Assembly: GCA_964614535.1 (NCBI GenBank)
Contig: CAZTOZ010000029.1
Location: forward strand, 4,881 to 68,880
Source of the DNA: JALSHZ01 sp964614535
GTDB taxonomy: Bacteria; Pseudomonadota; Gammaproteobacteria; UWMA-0217
Reading direction: 5' to 3'
Length of the DNA stretch: 64,000 nt
The position numbers and the translations under genes are program-made. Each line of letters opens with the position of its first letter. The first letter of the stretch is position 1. Positions 36,263 to 44,615 of this stretch are shown here, one piece after another. Under the pieces are notes generated by a model. The model saw only the letters and a list, made by a program, of their open reading frames with translations, did no database searches and was not told where the DNA came from.

Positions 36263-36967
36263 TCAGTACCAGGCACGAATGCCGACGACGAACTGGGTAT
36301 CACTGGTTTCTCCGCCAGCGGCTTCGACATAATCGGCCGTATCGCCGAAAACGCCTTCCCAGTTGATGCCGACATAGGGCGCGAATTCACGGACGATTTC
36401 ATAGCGAAGACGCAACCCGGCCTCGACCGACGAGAGACCCGCGCCCTGCCCCAGTGCATCATCCTTCTTGCCGTTGACGACGACCTGAAGCTCCGGAGAA
36501 AGCACCAGTTTCTGCGTGAACATCACCTCGTATTCGGTATCGAAACTCAGCTGGGTACGCCCCTCCTCGCCGATATAGAGCGCGGCATCGATATCGAAAA
36601 AGTAGGGCGCCAGACCGCGAAAGCCGAGGGCCAGCCAGTTCCGTTTTTCATCGGATGGCTCCAGGTCACTGCGCGCACCGATCTGGAAATCCCAGTACGG
36701 CGCCACGGCCCGGCTGTAGCGAAGCTGGACCTCGGCCTGCTCCGTCTCGCCATCGACGCGTTCGACATCGGTCTTGATCCACAGCTTGTGCAGGTCTTTT
36801 CCGAGCCACGCATCCGCCTCCAACACCACCGGATCCTCGTCGTCGCCGCTGCGTTGCTCGAACTGGTCGATCATCAGCTTGACCAACAGCGGATCGTCTT
36901 CCATCCCGGCATGCAGGGGGGCCGAAACGGCCACGAGCGTTGCCAGTGCAATCAATCTCTTTTTCAT
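36263..36967 (-). CDS. copB: Copper resistance protein B, outer-membrane beta-barrel
   Basis: 234 residues with signal peptide MKKRLIALATLVAVSAPLHA and alternating hydrophobic strands of the CopB/PcoB barrel: KLWIKTDVERVDGETEQAEVQLRYSRAVAPYWDFQIGARSD, YFFDIDAALYIGEEGRTQLSFDTEYEVMFTQKLVLSPEL, GLRLRYEIVREFAPYVGINWE and the terminal Trp-Tyr. It lacks the long Met/His-rich N-terminus of plasmid PcoB. The ATG at 36967 follows GAGGAGG and lies 11 bp behind copA. Probable role: copper sequestration or passage at the outer membrane. Confidence 0.93.
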   Translation of the reverse strand: MKKRLIALATLVAVSAPLHAGMEDDPLLVKLMIDQFEQRSGDDEDPVVLEADAWLGKDLHKLWIKTDVERVDGETEQAEVQLRYSRAVAPYWDFQIGARSDLEPSDEKRNWLALGFRGLAPYFFDIDAALYIGEEGRTQLSFDTEYEVMFTQKLVLSPELQVVVNGKKDDALGQGAGLSSVEAGLRLRYEIVREFAPYVGINWEGVFGDTADYVEAAGGETSDTQFVVGIRAWY

Positions 36968-36978
36968 CTTCTTCCTCC

Positions 36979-38841
36979 TCAGGCAACGATGACGTGACGA
37001 AACATGCCCGCCATGTGATACAGCAGGTGGCAGTGATAGGCCCAACCGCCCATCGCATCGGCCGTCACCAAATAGCTGATGCGCGCGCCTGGCTGGACGA
37101 TGACGGTGTGTTTTCGCGGTATATGGTCGGGATCACCGGTCTCCAGATCGCTCCACATCCCGTGAAGGTGAATCGGATGATTCATCATCGTGTCGTTGAG
37201 CAGATTGATCCGCACCCGTTCACCGAATTTCAGCCGGAGCGGTTCGGCGTCGGCAAACTTGATTCCGTTCATCGACCACATGTACCGGCTCATATTTCCG
37301 GTCAGATGGAGATTGATCTCCCGTTCGGGATCGCGTGGATCGGGGGTTTTGCCAAGGTTGCGCAGATCGGCATAGGTCAGCACCCGGCGGCCATTGCCGC
37401 GCAGACCGACCCCCGGATCATCGAGCCGGTATTGGGGCGCATCGGCGCGCATATCGACCTGTGGACCGTATTCCGATTTGGCGTGGACCACCGGTTGAGC
37501 ACTCCCATAGCCGGTTGCGCCACTGCCAATGGTTCCGGCGCCTTTCATGCCGCCCATGTCGTGGCCCATCTTGGAATGGTCCATCCCGTTCATGCCGCCC
37601 ATGTCATGGCCCATCTTGGAATGATCCATCCCTTTCATGCCACCCATGTCGTGGCCCATTGCGCCATGGTCCATCATCGACATATCCATGCCCATGTCAC
37701 CGTGGGTGAGAATCGGCGCCGGATCCAGTTCGGGAACCTCGGCTTTCAGGGAGGGGTCGGGCGTCAACGTGCCCCGGGCGTAGCCACTGCGGTCGATGGC
37801 CTGGGCAAAAACGGTGTAGGCCTGTTCACTGCTCGGCTCGACGATGACATCGTAGGTTTCGGCCACGCCCATGCGGATTTCATCGACCGTCACCGGCTCC
37901 ACGTATTGGCCATCGGCGGCGACCACCGTCATCTTCAGGCCTGGAATGCGGACGTCGAAAAAGGTCATCGCCGCGGCATTGATGAGACGCAGGCGAATTT
38001 TCTCACCACGCTTGAACAACCCCATCCAGCCATCGGCGGGCGCCACCCCGTTCATCAGATAGGTGTAGGTGTAGCCGGTGACATCGGAGATGTCGCGGTC
38101 GGACATGCGCATCTGGTTCCACATGCCCCGCCGGGCCCAGAAGCCCTTCCAGCCGTACGCCTTCACTTCGGCCAGCGCCTCACCGAACGTGCGCTCGCGG
38201 AAGTTGTAGTAGTGGGAGAGTTTCTTGAGCTTGGCATAGATCCGCGCGGGGTCCTCGTCGCTCCAGTCGGACAGCAGAACCACATAGTCCCGGTCGTATT
38301 CGAACGGCTCCGGCTCGATCGGATCGATGACAATGGCTCCATAGGCGCCGGTCTGTTCCTGCCAGCCGGAGTGGCTGTGGTACCAGTAGGTGCCACTCTG
38401 CACGACAGGAAATTGATATTTGAAGGTCTCTCCCGGCTTGATGCCCTTGAAGCCGTCACTGATGTGGGGCACGCCATCCATCGCGCTGGGCAGGATCAGT
38501 CCGTGCCAATGGATGGAGGTGTCCTCCGCCATGTGGTTGGTGACGTTCAGCGTGACCGTCTCACCCTCCTTGAAGCGGAGCACCGGGGCCGGGACACTGC
38601 CATTGATGGCGGTGGCGATACGCTCCTTGCCGGTGAAATTGACCTTGGTCGGCGAATAGCTGAGATCGAAACGGGTTCCCCGCAGCGTCTGCGGCCCCTG
38701 TTGCTGGCGCATGATCGCACCGAGCGCGGTGGAACCCATGCCGACGGCGCTCAGGGCGGCGCCCACGGTCAGACCCTGAACGAAACGACGACGCGACAGA
38801 TCGACACCCGCGAGCACACGCGGATCAAAAGAACTGCTCAT
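36979..38841 (-). CDS. copA: Copper resistance multicopper oxidase CopA (PcoA type), Tat-exported
   Basis: 620-residue periplasmic multicopper oxidase. The twin-arginine leader is DLSRRRFVQGLTVGAALSAVG. Copper motifs are SIHWHGLILP, TYWYHSHSGWQEQ, MNHPIHLHGMWSDLE and AYHCHLLYHMAGMFRHV. Between the second and third domains lies a Met/His/Asp-rich region with three 15-residue repeats (MDHSKMGHDMGGMKG type), the Cu-binding feature of PcoA. Together with CopB it forms the core copper-resistance pair. Confidence 0.95.
   Translation of the reverse strand: MSSSFDPRVLAGVDLSRRRFVQGLTVGAALSAVGMGSTALGAIMRQQQGPQTLRGTRFDLSYSPTKVNFTGKERIATAINGSVPAPVLRFKEGETVTLNVTNHMAEDTSIHWHGLILPSAMDGVPHISDGFKGIKPGETFKYQFPVVQSGTYWYHSHSGWQEQTGAYGAIVIDPIEPEPFEYDRDYVVLLSDWSDEDPARIYAKLKKLSHYYNFRERTFGEALAEVKAYGWKGFWARRGMWNQMRMSDRDISDVTGYTYTYLMNGVAPADGWMGLFKRGEKIRLRLINAAAMTFFDVRIPGLKMTVVAADGQYVEPVTVDEIRMGVAETYDVIVEPSSEQAYTVFAQAIDRSGYARGTLTPDPSLKAEVPELDPAPILTHGDMGMDMSMMDHGAMGHDMGGMKGMDHSKMGHDMGGMNGMDHSKMGHDMGGMKGAGTIGSGATGYGSAQPVVHAKSEYGPQVDMRADAPQYRLDDPGVGLRGNGRRVLTYADLRNLGKTPDPRDPEREINLHLTGNMSRYMWSMNGIKFADAEPLRLKFGERVRINLLNDTMMNHPIHLHGMWSDLETGDPDHIPRKHTVIVQPGARISYLVTADAMGGWAYHCHLLYHMAGMFRHVIVA
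37540..37674 (-). repeat. Three 45-bp in-frame tandem repeats coding the Met/His-rich segment of CopA
   Basis: Each unit encodes MDH(S/G)(K/A)MGHDMGGM(K/N)G. The second and third units are nearly identical at DNA level, indicating recent expansion; the first has diverged at two codons. The number of copies sets the number of potential Cu(I) ligands. Confidence 0.85.
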
Positions 38842-38948
38842 GATTGATAACTTCCTTTCCAGGCCGGCGAACGGATACGGGCCGGCATCGGTTGAAAAAA
38901 CGATTGGTTTGTTTCAGATCGGCCGCGAGCGCGGCCGGCGAAAGGAAG

Positions 38949-39353
38949 TCAGACCCGGGGCGGGCGAAAGAGCGCGTCGGAAAAAAGTGGTAGAAGGGCG
39001 GAATCCGGCACCATCAGCACCAGCCGGGCACCATGACCGGAAAAAGGGGAGACGACGGGCAGCAACCCCATCGCGCAGGTGGCGCAGTGGCCGGAGAGGC
39101 ACTGCGCGCCAATGCAACAGGCACTGGCATTGCACTGGTCGCAGTCGGCTTCGGCCATCGCGACCCTCTCCATGTCGGAGGCGGCGCTGGCGTCCATCAT
39201 GGCCGCATGATCCATCGCCACCGCATGCGTCATGCCGTGCATGGTATTCATATCACCACCAGTCTCCACGCTGGCCATCACCCCCTGCAGCGGCGCGAAC
39301 AGCAACGCAACGGCGAGGAAAAGCGAAAGAACCTGTTGGTGGAGACGAGACAT
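38949..39353 (-). CDS. Small secreted Cys/Met/His-rich copper-associated protein (CopL-like)
   Basis: About 134 residues: a signal peptide (VLSLFLAVALLFAPLQGVMA), a Met/His stretch (MNTMHGMTHAVAMDHAAMMD) and a dense Cys cluster (CDQCNASACCIGAQCLSGHCATC), ending in a hydrophobic tail. It lies directly upstream of copA, where Xanthomonas and relatives have copL, needed for copper-induced expression. The similarity is in composition and position, not firm homology. The start is uncertain (ATG 39353 or 39362; no clear ribosome site). Confidence 0.7.
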   Translation of the reverse strand: MSRLHQQVLSLFLAVALLFAPLQGVMASVETGGDMNTMHGMTHAVAMDHAAMMDASAASDMERVAMAEADCDQCNASACCIGAQCLSGHCATCAMGLLPVVSPFSGHGARLVLMVPDSALLPLFSDALFRPPRV

Positions 39354-39523
39354 GCCAACCATTGTACCGAGATTGATTCGCATTACAACCAAGCCAGGAT
39401 GAGCAAATGTTCATCTGGAAGGCCGGTCACGCTTTGCATGAGGCACGAAAAACGGAGGGGCGCAGTCGTTTTTCCAGGCCATTTTGCTAGACTCCGAGGC
39501 TTTGCCACCGTCGCCACAACGCC

Positions 39524-41260
39524 ATGCCATCTCGCCCGCGCTCGATCGACGAACTCTCCGCCGCCAATGTCGCCGCCATCGGACGGCACCTCACCTTCGT
39601 CTACGGGGAAGCACGGGGCATGCTGCTGAAGGAGCGGGTGCTGGCAATCATCAATCAGCACCTCAACCAGCAGCGGGCGGCGCCGATCAAGCCACACTGG
39701 GACGAAACCGACGTGGTGCTGATCACCTACGGCGACACACTGCGCCAGGACGGCGAGGCGCCACTGAAGACGCTGGATGCCTTCGCCAACCAACATCTGC
39801 AACAGGCCGTCAATATCGTCCATCTGCTGCCGGTCTATCCATGGAGTTCGGACGACGGCTTTTCGGTCATCAACTACCAGCAGATCGATCCGGCGCTTGG
39901 CGGCTGGGACGACATCGAAAGACTCCATCGCCACTTCGATCTGATGATGGACTTCGTCCTCAACCACTGCTCGCGGGCGAGCCTGTGGTTCTACGACTTT
40001 CTGCTCGACAAGGCGCCCGGCAAGGATTTCTTCATCGAGGTGGATCCGGCCACCGACCTGTCGATGGTGGTGCGTCCCCGCACCTCACCGCTGCTGGCAC
40101 CGGTCAACACCCGTGGCGGCACGCGCTATGTCTGGGCCACCTTCAGCCACGACCAGATCGACCTCGATTTCTCCAACCCCGACGTGCTGCTGGAGTTCAT
40201 CTCCATCCTGCTGTTCTACATCCGCCAGGGCGCGCGGGTGCTGCGCCTCGACGCCATCGCCTACCTCTGGAAGGAGATCGGCACCCCCTGCATCCACCTG
40301 CCGCAGACCCATGCCATCGTCAAACTGTTCCGCGAGATCGTCCGCGAGGCCGAACCCGGCGTCATCCTGCTGACCGAAACCAACGTCCCACACGAGGAGA
40401 ACATCCGCTATTTCGGCGACGGCGACGAGGCCCAAATGGTCTATCAGTTCAGTCTGCCACCGCTATTGCTGCACGCCGTTCACACCGGCTCGACACGCTA
40501 CCTCCACACCTGGGCGAAAAACCTGGCGCCACCGCCGCCGGGCTGCACCTATTTCAACTTCACCGCCTCCCACGACGGCATCGGCATGCGGCCGCTGGAA
40601 GGGCTGCTCCCGCCGGCGGAGATCCGCGCGCTGATCGACGACATACGGGAGATGGGTGGCTTCGTCTCCACCAAACAGAATGCCGATGGCAGCGAAAGCC
40701 CCTACGAACTGAACATCACCTACTTCGATGCCTGCCGCGGTCACACGGGCCGGCATCATCAGGCGCGCTTTCTGCTGACCCAGACGGTGGCAATGTCGCT
40801 GCAGGGGGTGGTGGCGGTCTATATCCACTCGCTGCTGGCGACACCAAACGACTTTCACGGAGTGGAACGGACGGGAATGACCCGCTCGATCAACCGCCGC
40901 AAATGGGAGATGGCCGAATTGGAGGCCCACCTCGATGATCCAAACGGCCTTGCCGGCGCGATCTTCAACGAGTATCGGCGCCGGCTGGAGCTGCGTCGCC
41001 AGCAACCGGCGTTCCATCCCGATGCGACACAACAGGTGCTCGACCTCGGCGCGGGACTGTTCGGCATCAGACGCCGCGCCGTCGATGGCCGGCAGACGAT
41101 CACCGCGCTCTACAACTTCACCGACAGCGAGAAGAGCGCGCCGGTGGCGGCGCTCGACGAGGACCGGGCACAGTGGACCGACCTGCTCGGCGGCGGCAGC
41201 GTGCAAGCGGTGGACGGCGCGGTGACGCTGCCGGAATATGGTGGCTACTGGCTGGTCTGA
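39524..41260 (+). CDS. GH13_18 alpha-glucoside phosphorylase (sucrose phosphorylase-like)
   Basis: 578-residue alpha-amylase-superfamily enzyme of the phosphorylase subfamily. Typical parts are VHLLPVYPWSSDDGFSVINYQQIDPALG, nucleophile Asp243 (RVLRLDAIAYLWKEIG), acid/base Glu285 (ILLTETNVPHEEN) and the third carboxylate Asp351 (TASHDGIGMRPLEGL). It also has the PYELNITYFDA stretch characteristic of the group. Members cleave sucrose, sucrose-6-phosphate, glucosylglycerol or glucosylglycerate with phosphate. No sucrose uptake genes are nearby, and since marine bacteria use glucosylglycerol-type compatible solutes, that is an attractive alternative substrate. Confidence 0.85.
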   Translation: MPSRPRSIDELSAANVAAIGRHLTFVYGEARGMLLKERVLAIINQHLNQQRAAPIKPHWDETDVVLITYGDTLRQDGEAPLKTLDAFANQHLQQAVNIVHLLPVYPWSSDDGFSVINYQQIDPALGGWDDIERLHRHFDLMMDFVLNHCSRASLWFYDFLLDKAPGKDFFIEVDPATDLSMVVRPRTSPLLAPVNTRGGTRYVWATFSHDQIDLDFSNPDVLLEFISILLFYIRQGARVLRLDAIAYLWKEIGTPCIHLPQTHAIVKLFREIVREAEPGVILLTETNVPHEENIRYFGDGDEAQMVYQFSLPPLLLHAVHTGSTRYLHTWAKNLAPPPPGCTYFNFTASHDGIGMRPLEGLLPPAEIRALIDDIREMGGFVSTKQNADGSESPYELNITYFDACRGHTGRHHQARFLLTQTVAMSLQGVVAVYIHSLLATPNDFHGVERTGMTRSINRRKWEMAELEAHLDDPNGLAGAIFNEYRRRLELRRQQPAFHPDATQQVLDLGAGLFGIRRRAVDGRQTITALYNFTDSEKSAPVAALDEDRAQWTDLLGGGSVQAVDGAVTLPEYGGYWLV

Positions 41261-41263
41261 CTT

Positions 41264-42442
41264 CTATTCGACAGCGATGTAATCGATGCTGATGCGCCCT
41301 CCGGCCACCGGACGGAAGCGCTGGTCGGCAAACGCCTGATGGGCCGGGTGGTCGCGATAGCTGTCGATGACGGCCGGATGACAGAAGCGCACCAGCCAGC
41401 TGTAGCGGTAGCCGGCATCGGTCTTGACGGCTTCGCCGGTGAAGACCCGGCGCACCCCCGGAATCGCGCCGAGGACGCGGCGCCCCTCGGCCATCATCTC
41501 GCGCACGCCCGCTTCGTCCAGCCCTTCGACGTTGTAGATGATGAGATGCTCCACCTCGCGCCACGGCGGGCAGGCCTCCAGCACCGCATCGGCCCGGCCG
41601 GCTCCGCCCCACAACCGGATGCAACGCGCCACCTCGGCAGCAATCGCATCGCGAACGCCACGCACCAGGCCGGTATAGCCCCCGCGCGCCCCGGCGGCGT
41701 GATTGGCATCGATCCGGCGGGCGGCGGCATCGGAGAGCGCGGTGTAGTAGTTGATCTTGGTGACGCCATTGGCGATCAGCCGACGAAACTGATCGTCGGA
41801 CAACCCGGTGCCGCCATGGATCACCAACGGCATCCGCAACGCCTCGTCGATGGCCGCCAGACGCTCGAAATCGAGCCGTGGCTCGCCACGCATCCGCCCA
41901 TGCACAGTACCGATGGAGACGGCGAGGAAATCCACGCCGGTCTCGTCCACGTAACGCAGCGCCTCCTCCACCGTGGTGTGGCGAACCTCACCCGGATGGC
42001 GCTCGGCGTCCTCACCCTCGACCCCGGGCACATAGCCCAGCTCCCCCTCCACCGGGACACCACAGCCGTGCGCCATCTCCACCACCTGGCGGGAGCGGGC
42101 GATGTTCTCCTCGAGCGGATGTTCCGAGGCATCCACCATCACGCCGTTGCAGCCGAGCCGGATGCCCCGCACGGCCGACTCGAAGCTGTGGCCGTGATCG
42201 AGATGGATCGCCACCGGCACGACGCTGTCGCGGGCCGCCGCCTCGACCGCCGGCATGACCATGGCGAAGTCGAAGTAGTCGAAATGGGATTCGGCCAGCG
42301 AGAGGATCACCGGCGCCCGGGCATCCTCCGCCGCACGCAGGATCGCTTCGAGAAAATCCAGACTCACCAGATCGAACGCCCCCACGGCATAGCGGTGGCG
42401 GTAGGCATGATCCAGCATCGCTTTCATATCGACCAATGGCAT
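41264..42442 (-). CDS. Class II fructose-bisphosphate-type aldolase fused to a C-terminal Dabb domain
   Basis: 392 residues. Residues 1-~285 form a zinc-dependent class II aldolase: MPLVDMKAMLDHAYRHRYAVGAFD, catalytic Asp82 and zinc His83 in HLDHGHSFE, GVMVDASEHPLEENI, Glu132/Glu134, zinc His181 (SIGTVHGRM), zinc His209 (VIHGGTGLSD) and the phosphate-site GVTKINYYTAL. Residues ~295-392 are a ferredoxin-like Dabb (stress-responsive A/B barrel) domain: VEHLIIYNVEGLDE, IPGVRRVFTGEAV and SYRDHPAHQAFADQRFRPV. The fusion is unusual. The stop lies 3 bp from that of the convergent phosphorylase. Confidence 0.88.
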   Translation of the reverse strand: MPLVDMKAMLDHAYRHRYAVGAFDLVSLDFLEAILRAAEDARAPVILSLAESHFDYFDFAMVMPAVEAAARDSVVPVAIHLDHGHSFESAVRGIRLGCNGVMVDASEHPLEENIARSRQVVEMAHGCGVPVEGELGYVPGVEGEDAERHPGEVRHTTVEEALRYVDETGVDFLAVSIGTVHGRMRGEPRLDFERLAAIDEALRMPLVIHGGTGLSDDQFRRLIANGVTKINYYTALSDAAARRIDANHAAGARGGYTGLVRGVRDAIAAEVARCIRLWGGAGRADAVLEACPPWREVEHLIIYNVEGLDEAGVREMMAEGRRVLGAIPGVRRVFTGEAVKTDAGYRYSWLVRFCHPAVIDSYRDHPAHQAFADQRFRPVAGGRISIDYIAVE

Positions 42443-42814
42443 AGAGATCACCTCGTCGAACGGATGTCATGGCGGACCGCCCGGCGCCAGCCGTGGACGG
42501 GCGAGCCGATAACGAAAGCCGATCGACGCCTTCGGGACACCGGCCACGCCGCGTCACCGTCTGCCGGGACAAGCGATAGAGAATTAGGGAACCACCCCCC
42601 AGACAGTCGCCATGTTTGTGAGCTTGCAACCGTTGCCAACACGACCCCTGCAACAAGAGAACAGCAAAGGCATCCATCCATTCCACCACGATATGGAGCG
42701 CAACGGTCCAAGCGCCTGCCAGGGAGAGCACGGGGGTGGTTCGATGGACATTCTGCGCAAGGCGAAATATAAATGACAATCGATCATTTCTATCCAGAGA
42801 ATCGATAATCATCT
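42443..42814. promoter_or_regulatory. Divergent control region between the aldolase and LysR regulator
   Basis: 372 bp without a gene. The last 50 bp before the LysR start are AT-rich and contain AATCGATCAT (42778-42787) and AATCGATAAT (42800-42809), direct repeats 22 bp (two helical turns) apart, each with the palindrome ATCGAT. This is a plausible binding region for the LysR protein, which typically regulates itself and the divergent gene. No clear promoter hexamers were found. Confidence 0.45.
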
Positions 42815-43759
42815 ATGGCTTACTCCGCCGCGAACGACCTCATCCGCCATGTCACCCTGCGCCAGCTCCAGATCTTCGAAGCGGTCGTCCGCCTCGGCGG
42901 CTTCACCCGCGCGGCCCAGAGCCTGCATCTGACCCAACCCACGGTGTCGATGCAGATCAAGAAGCTCAGCGAGGCCGTCGGCACCCCGCTGCTGGAGGCG
43001 GGCAACCGGCAGGTGGAGCCCACCGCCGCCGGGCGGGAGGTCTATGCCGCCGCCGAGGAGATACTGGGGCGGATGCTGCGTCTCGGCGAGACCACGGCGG
43101 CACGGAGCGGGATCGTCCAGGGGGTGCTGCGGGTGGCGGTCATCACCTCGGCCAAGTACTTCATGCCCCACCTGCTGGGAGCATTCGTCGAACGGCACCC
43201 CCAGGTCTCACCGCAGCTGACCGTCACCAATCGCGCGCAAGTGCTGGAACGCCTCAAGACGCGGGAGGACGATCTGACCATCATGGGCCAGGTGCCCGAG
43301 GGGATGGACGTGGCCGCCACCCCGTTCATGGACAATGCGCTGGTGGTCATCGCCCCGCCGGACCACCCGCTGGCGCAAACCAGCGGCATCCCGCTGAACC
43401 AACTGGCCAAACAGCGCTTTCTGGTGCGTGAAGCCGGTTCCGGCACGCGCCAGGCGGTGGACCGCCTGCTGGCGGAGCACGGCCTGGCGATCACCCCCTA
43501 CATGGAGCTGGGTAGCAGTGAAGCGATCAAGCAGGGGGTGATGGCCGGCCTTGGCATCTCGGTACTGTCACGCCGGAACCTGAAACTGGAGCTGGCCGGC
43601 GGGCATCTGATCACCCTCGACGTCGAGGGGTTTCCCCTGTTGCGGCGCTGGTACGCCGTGCACCTCCGGCAATGGCCGCTGTCGCTGGCGGCACGCAGCT
43701 TTCTCGATTTCCTGCTCGCCCACCGGGACCGGCCCGACAGGGACATGGCCGGGAAATAA
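42815..43759 (+). CDS. LysR-family transcriptional regulator, CbbR-like
   Basis: 314 residues. The N-terminal helix-turn-helix (HVTLRQLQIFEAVVRLGGFTRAAQSLHLTQPTVSMQIKKL) is very close to CbbR, the regulator of Calvin-cycle genes. The C-terminal part is a two-lobed effector-binding domain (LRVAVITSAKYFMPHLLGAF, LTIMGQVPEGMDVAATPFMDNALVVIAPPDHPL, REAGSGTRQAVDRLL, SSEAIKQGVMAGLGISVLSRRNL). It is divergent from a class II aldolase rather than from RuBisCO genes, so the aldolase is its probable target. Sugar phosphates or NADPH are common effectors for this subgroup. Confidence 0.9.
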   Translation: MAYSAANDLIRHVTLRQLQIFEAVVRLGGFTRAAQSLHLTQPTVSMQIKKLSEAVGTPLLEAGNRQVEPTAAGREVYAAAEEILGRMLRLGETTAARSGIVQGVLRVAVITSAKYFMPHLLGAFVERHPQVSPQLTVTNRAQVLERLKTREDDLTIMGQVPEGMDVAATPFMDNALVVIAPPDHPLAQTSGIPLNQLAKQRFLVREAGSGTRQAVDRLLAEHGLAITPYMELGSSEAIKQGVMAGLGISVLSRRNLKLELAGGHLITLDVEGFPLLRRWYAVHLRQWPLSLAARSFLDFLLAHRDRPDRDMAGK

Positions 43760-43898
43760 CCTCTGCTTATCAGGCTCATAGAAGTTTCGATTGGTCTGCC
43801 AAACCCGGCTGTGACAGACTGCGCGATCTGATATTTCGTCCAAAGAACCGGCCTGCCATCGGCTGCAGGCTGCAAACCCTGTTGGGAGTACAACGAAC

Positions 43899-44543
43899 AT
43901 GAGAATCATCCTACTCGGCGGCCCCGGCGCCGGCAAAGGCACCCAGGCAAACTTCATCAAGGAACGCTACAACATTCCGCAGATCTCCACCGGCGACATG
44001 CTGCGGGCCCACGTCAAGCAAGGCACCGAGCTGGGCAAGGCAGCAAAGAAGATCATGGATGAGGGCGGCCTCGTCTCCGACGACATCATCATGGGCATGG
44101 TCAAGGAGCGCATCCAGGAGGACGATTGCAAGAACGGCTATCTGTTCGACGGCTTCCCGCGCACCATCCCGCAGGCCGAGGCCCTGAAGGAGGCCGGCAT
44201 CCCGATCGACGCTGTGGTCGAGATCGACGTCCCCGACGAAGAGATCGTCAAGCGCATGTCCGGCCGCCGCGTTCACCCGGCATCGGGCCGCACCTACCAC
44301 GTGGTCTTCAATCCGCCGAAAGAGGAAGGCAAGGACGACGTCACCGGCGAGCCGCTGATCCAGCGCGACGACGACAAGGAGGAGACCGTGCTGGCCCGCC
44401 TGAAGATCTACCACGATCAGACCGAGCCGCTGATCGAGTTCTACAGCAACGAGCCGGTCGCCTACGTCAAGGTCAACGGTGTCGGCAGTGTCGAGGAGAT
44501 CCGCGACCAGATCTTCGCCGGACTGGACAAGGTCAAGGGCTGA
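43899..44543 (+). CDS. adk: Adenylate kinase
   Basis: 214 residues; converts ATP + AMP to 2 ADP. P-loop GGPGAGKGTQ (8-17), AMP-binding STGDMLRA and FDGFPRT, and a long LID domain (SGRRVHPASGRTYHVVFNPP...DVTGEPLIQRDDD) of the non-zinc type, since the four LID Cys are absent. It is a single-gene unit with a strong terminator behind it. Confidence 0.98.
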   Translation: MRIILLGGPGAGKGTQANFIKERYNIPQISTGDMLRAHVKQGTELGKAAKKIMDEGGLVSDDIIMGMVKERIQEDDCKNGYLFDGFPRTIPQAEALKEAGIPIDAVVEIDVPDEEIVKRMSGRRVHPASGRTYHVVFNPPKEEGKDDVTGEPLIQRDDDKEETVLARLKIYHDQTEPLIEFYSNEPVAYVKVNGVGSVEEIRDQIFAGLDKVKG

Positions 44544-44565
44544 CCGAAACCGCCCGGCCCGAACG

Positions 44566-44593
44566 AAAAAAACCCGCCTCGGCGGGTTTTTTT
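44566..44593. terminator. Bidirectional rho-independent terminator after adk
   Basis: A run (44566-44572), stem AACCCGC/GCGGGTT with CTCG tetraloop, then seven T (44587-44593). It lies between adk and the convergent oxidoreductase gene. Confidence 0.92.
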
Positions 44594-44615
44594 CTGGGCT
44601 GACGCCGGTCGCGAC

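Noticed and set aside
37540..37674. Possible CRISPR-like array
   Set aside because: Repeats are in-frame coding units of the Met-rich segment of CopA, without spacers.
36940..38847. Open frame of 635 codons on the plus strand opposite copA oxidase
   Set aside because: Antisense shadow of the multicopper oxidase.
42815..43759. Naming the LysR gene cbbR
   Set aside because: The DNA-binding domain is CbbR-like, but no RuBisCO or other Calvin-cycle gene besides an aldolase is adjacent, so the specific symbol is not justified.
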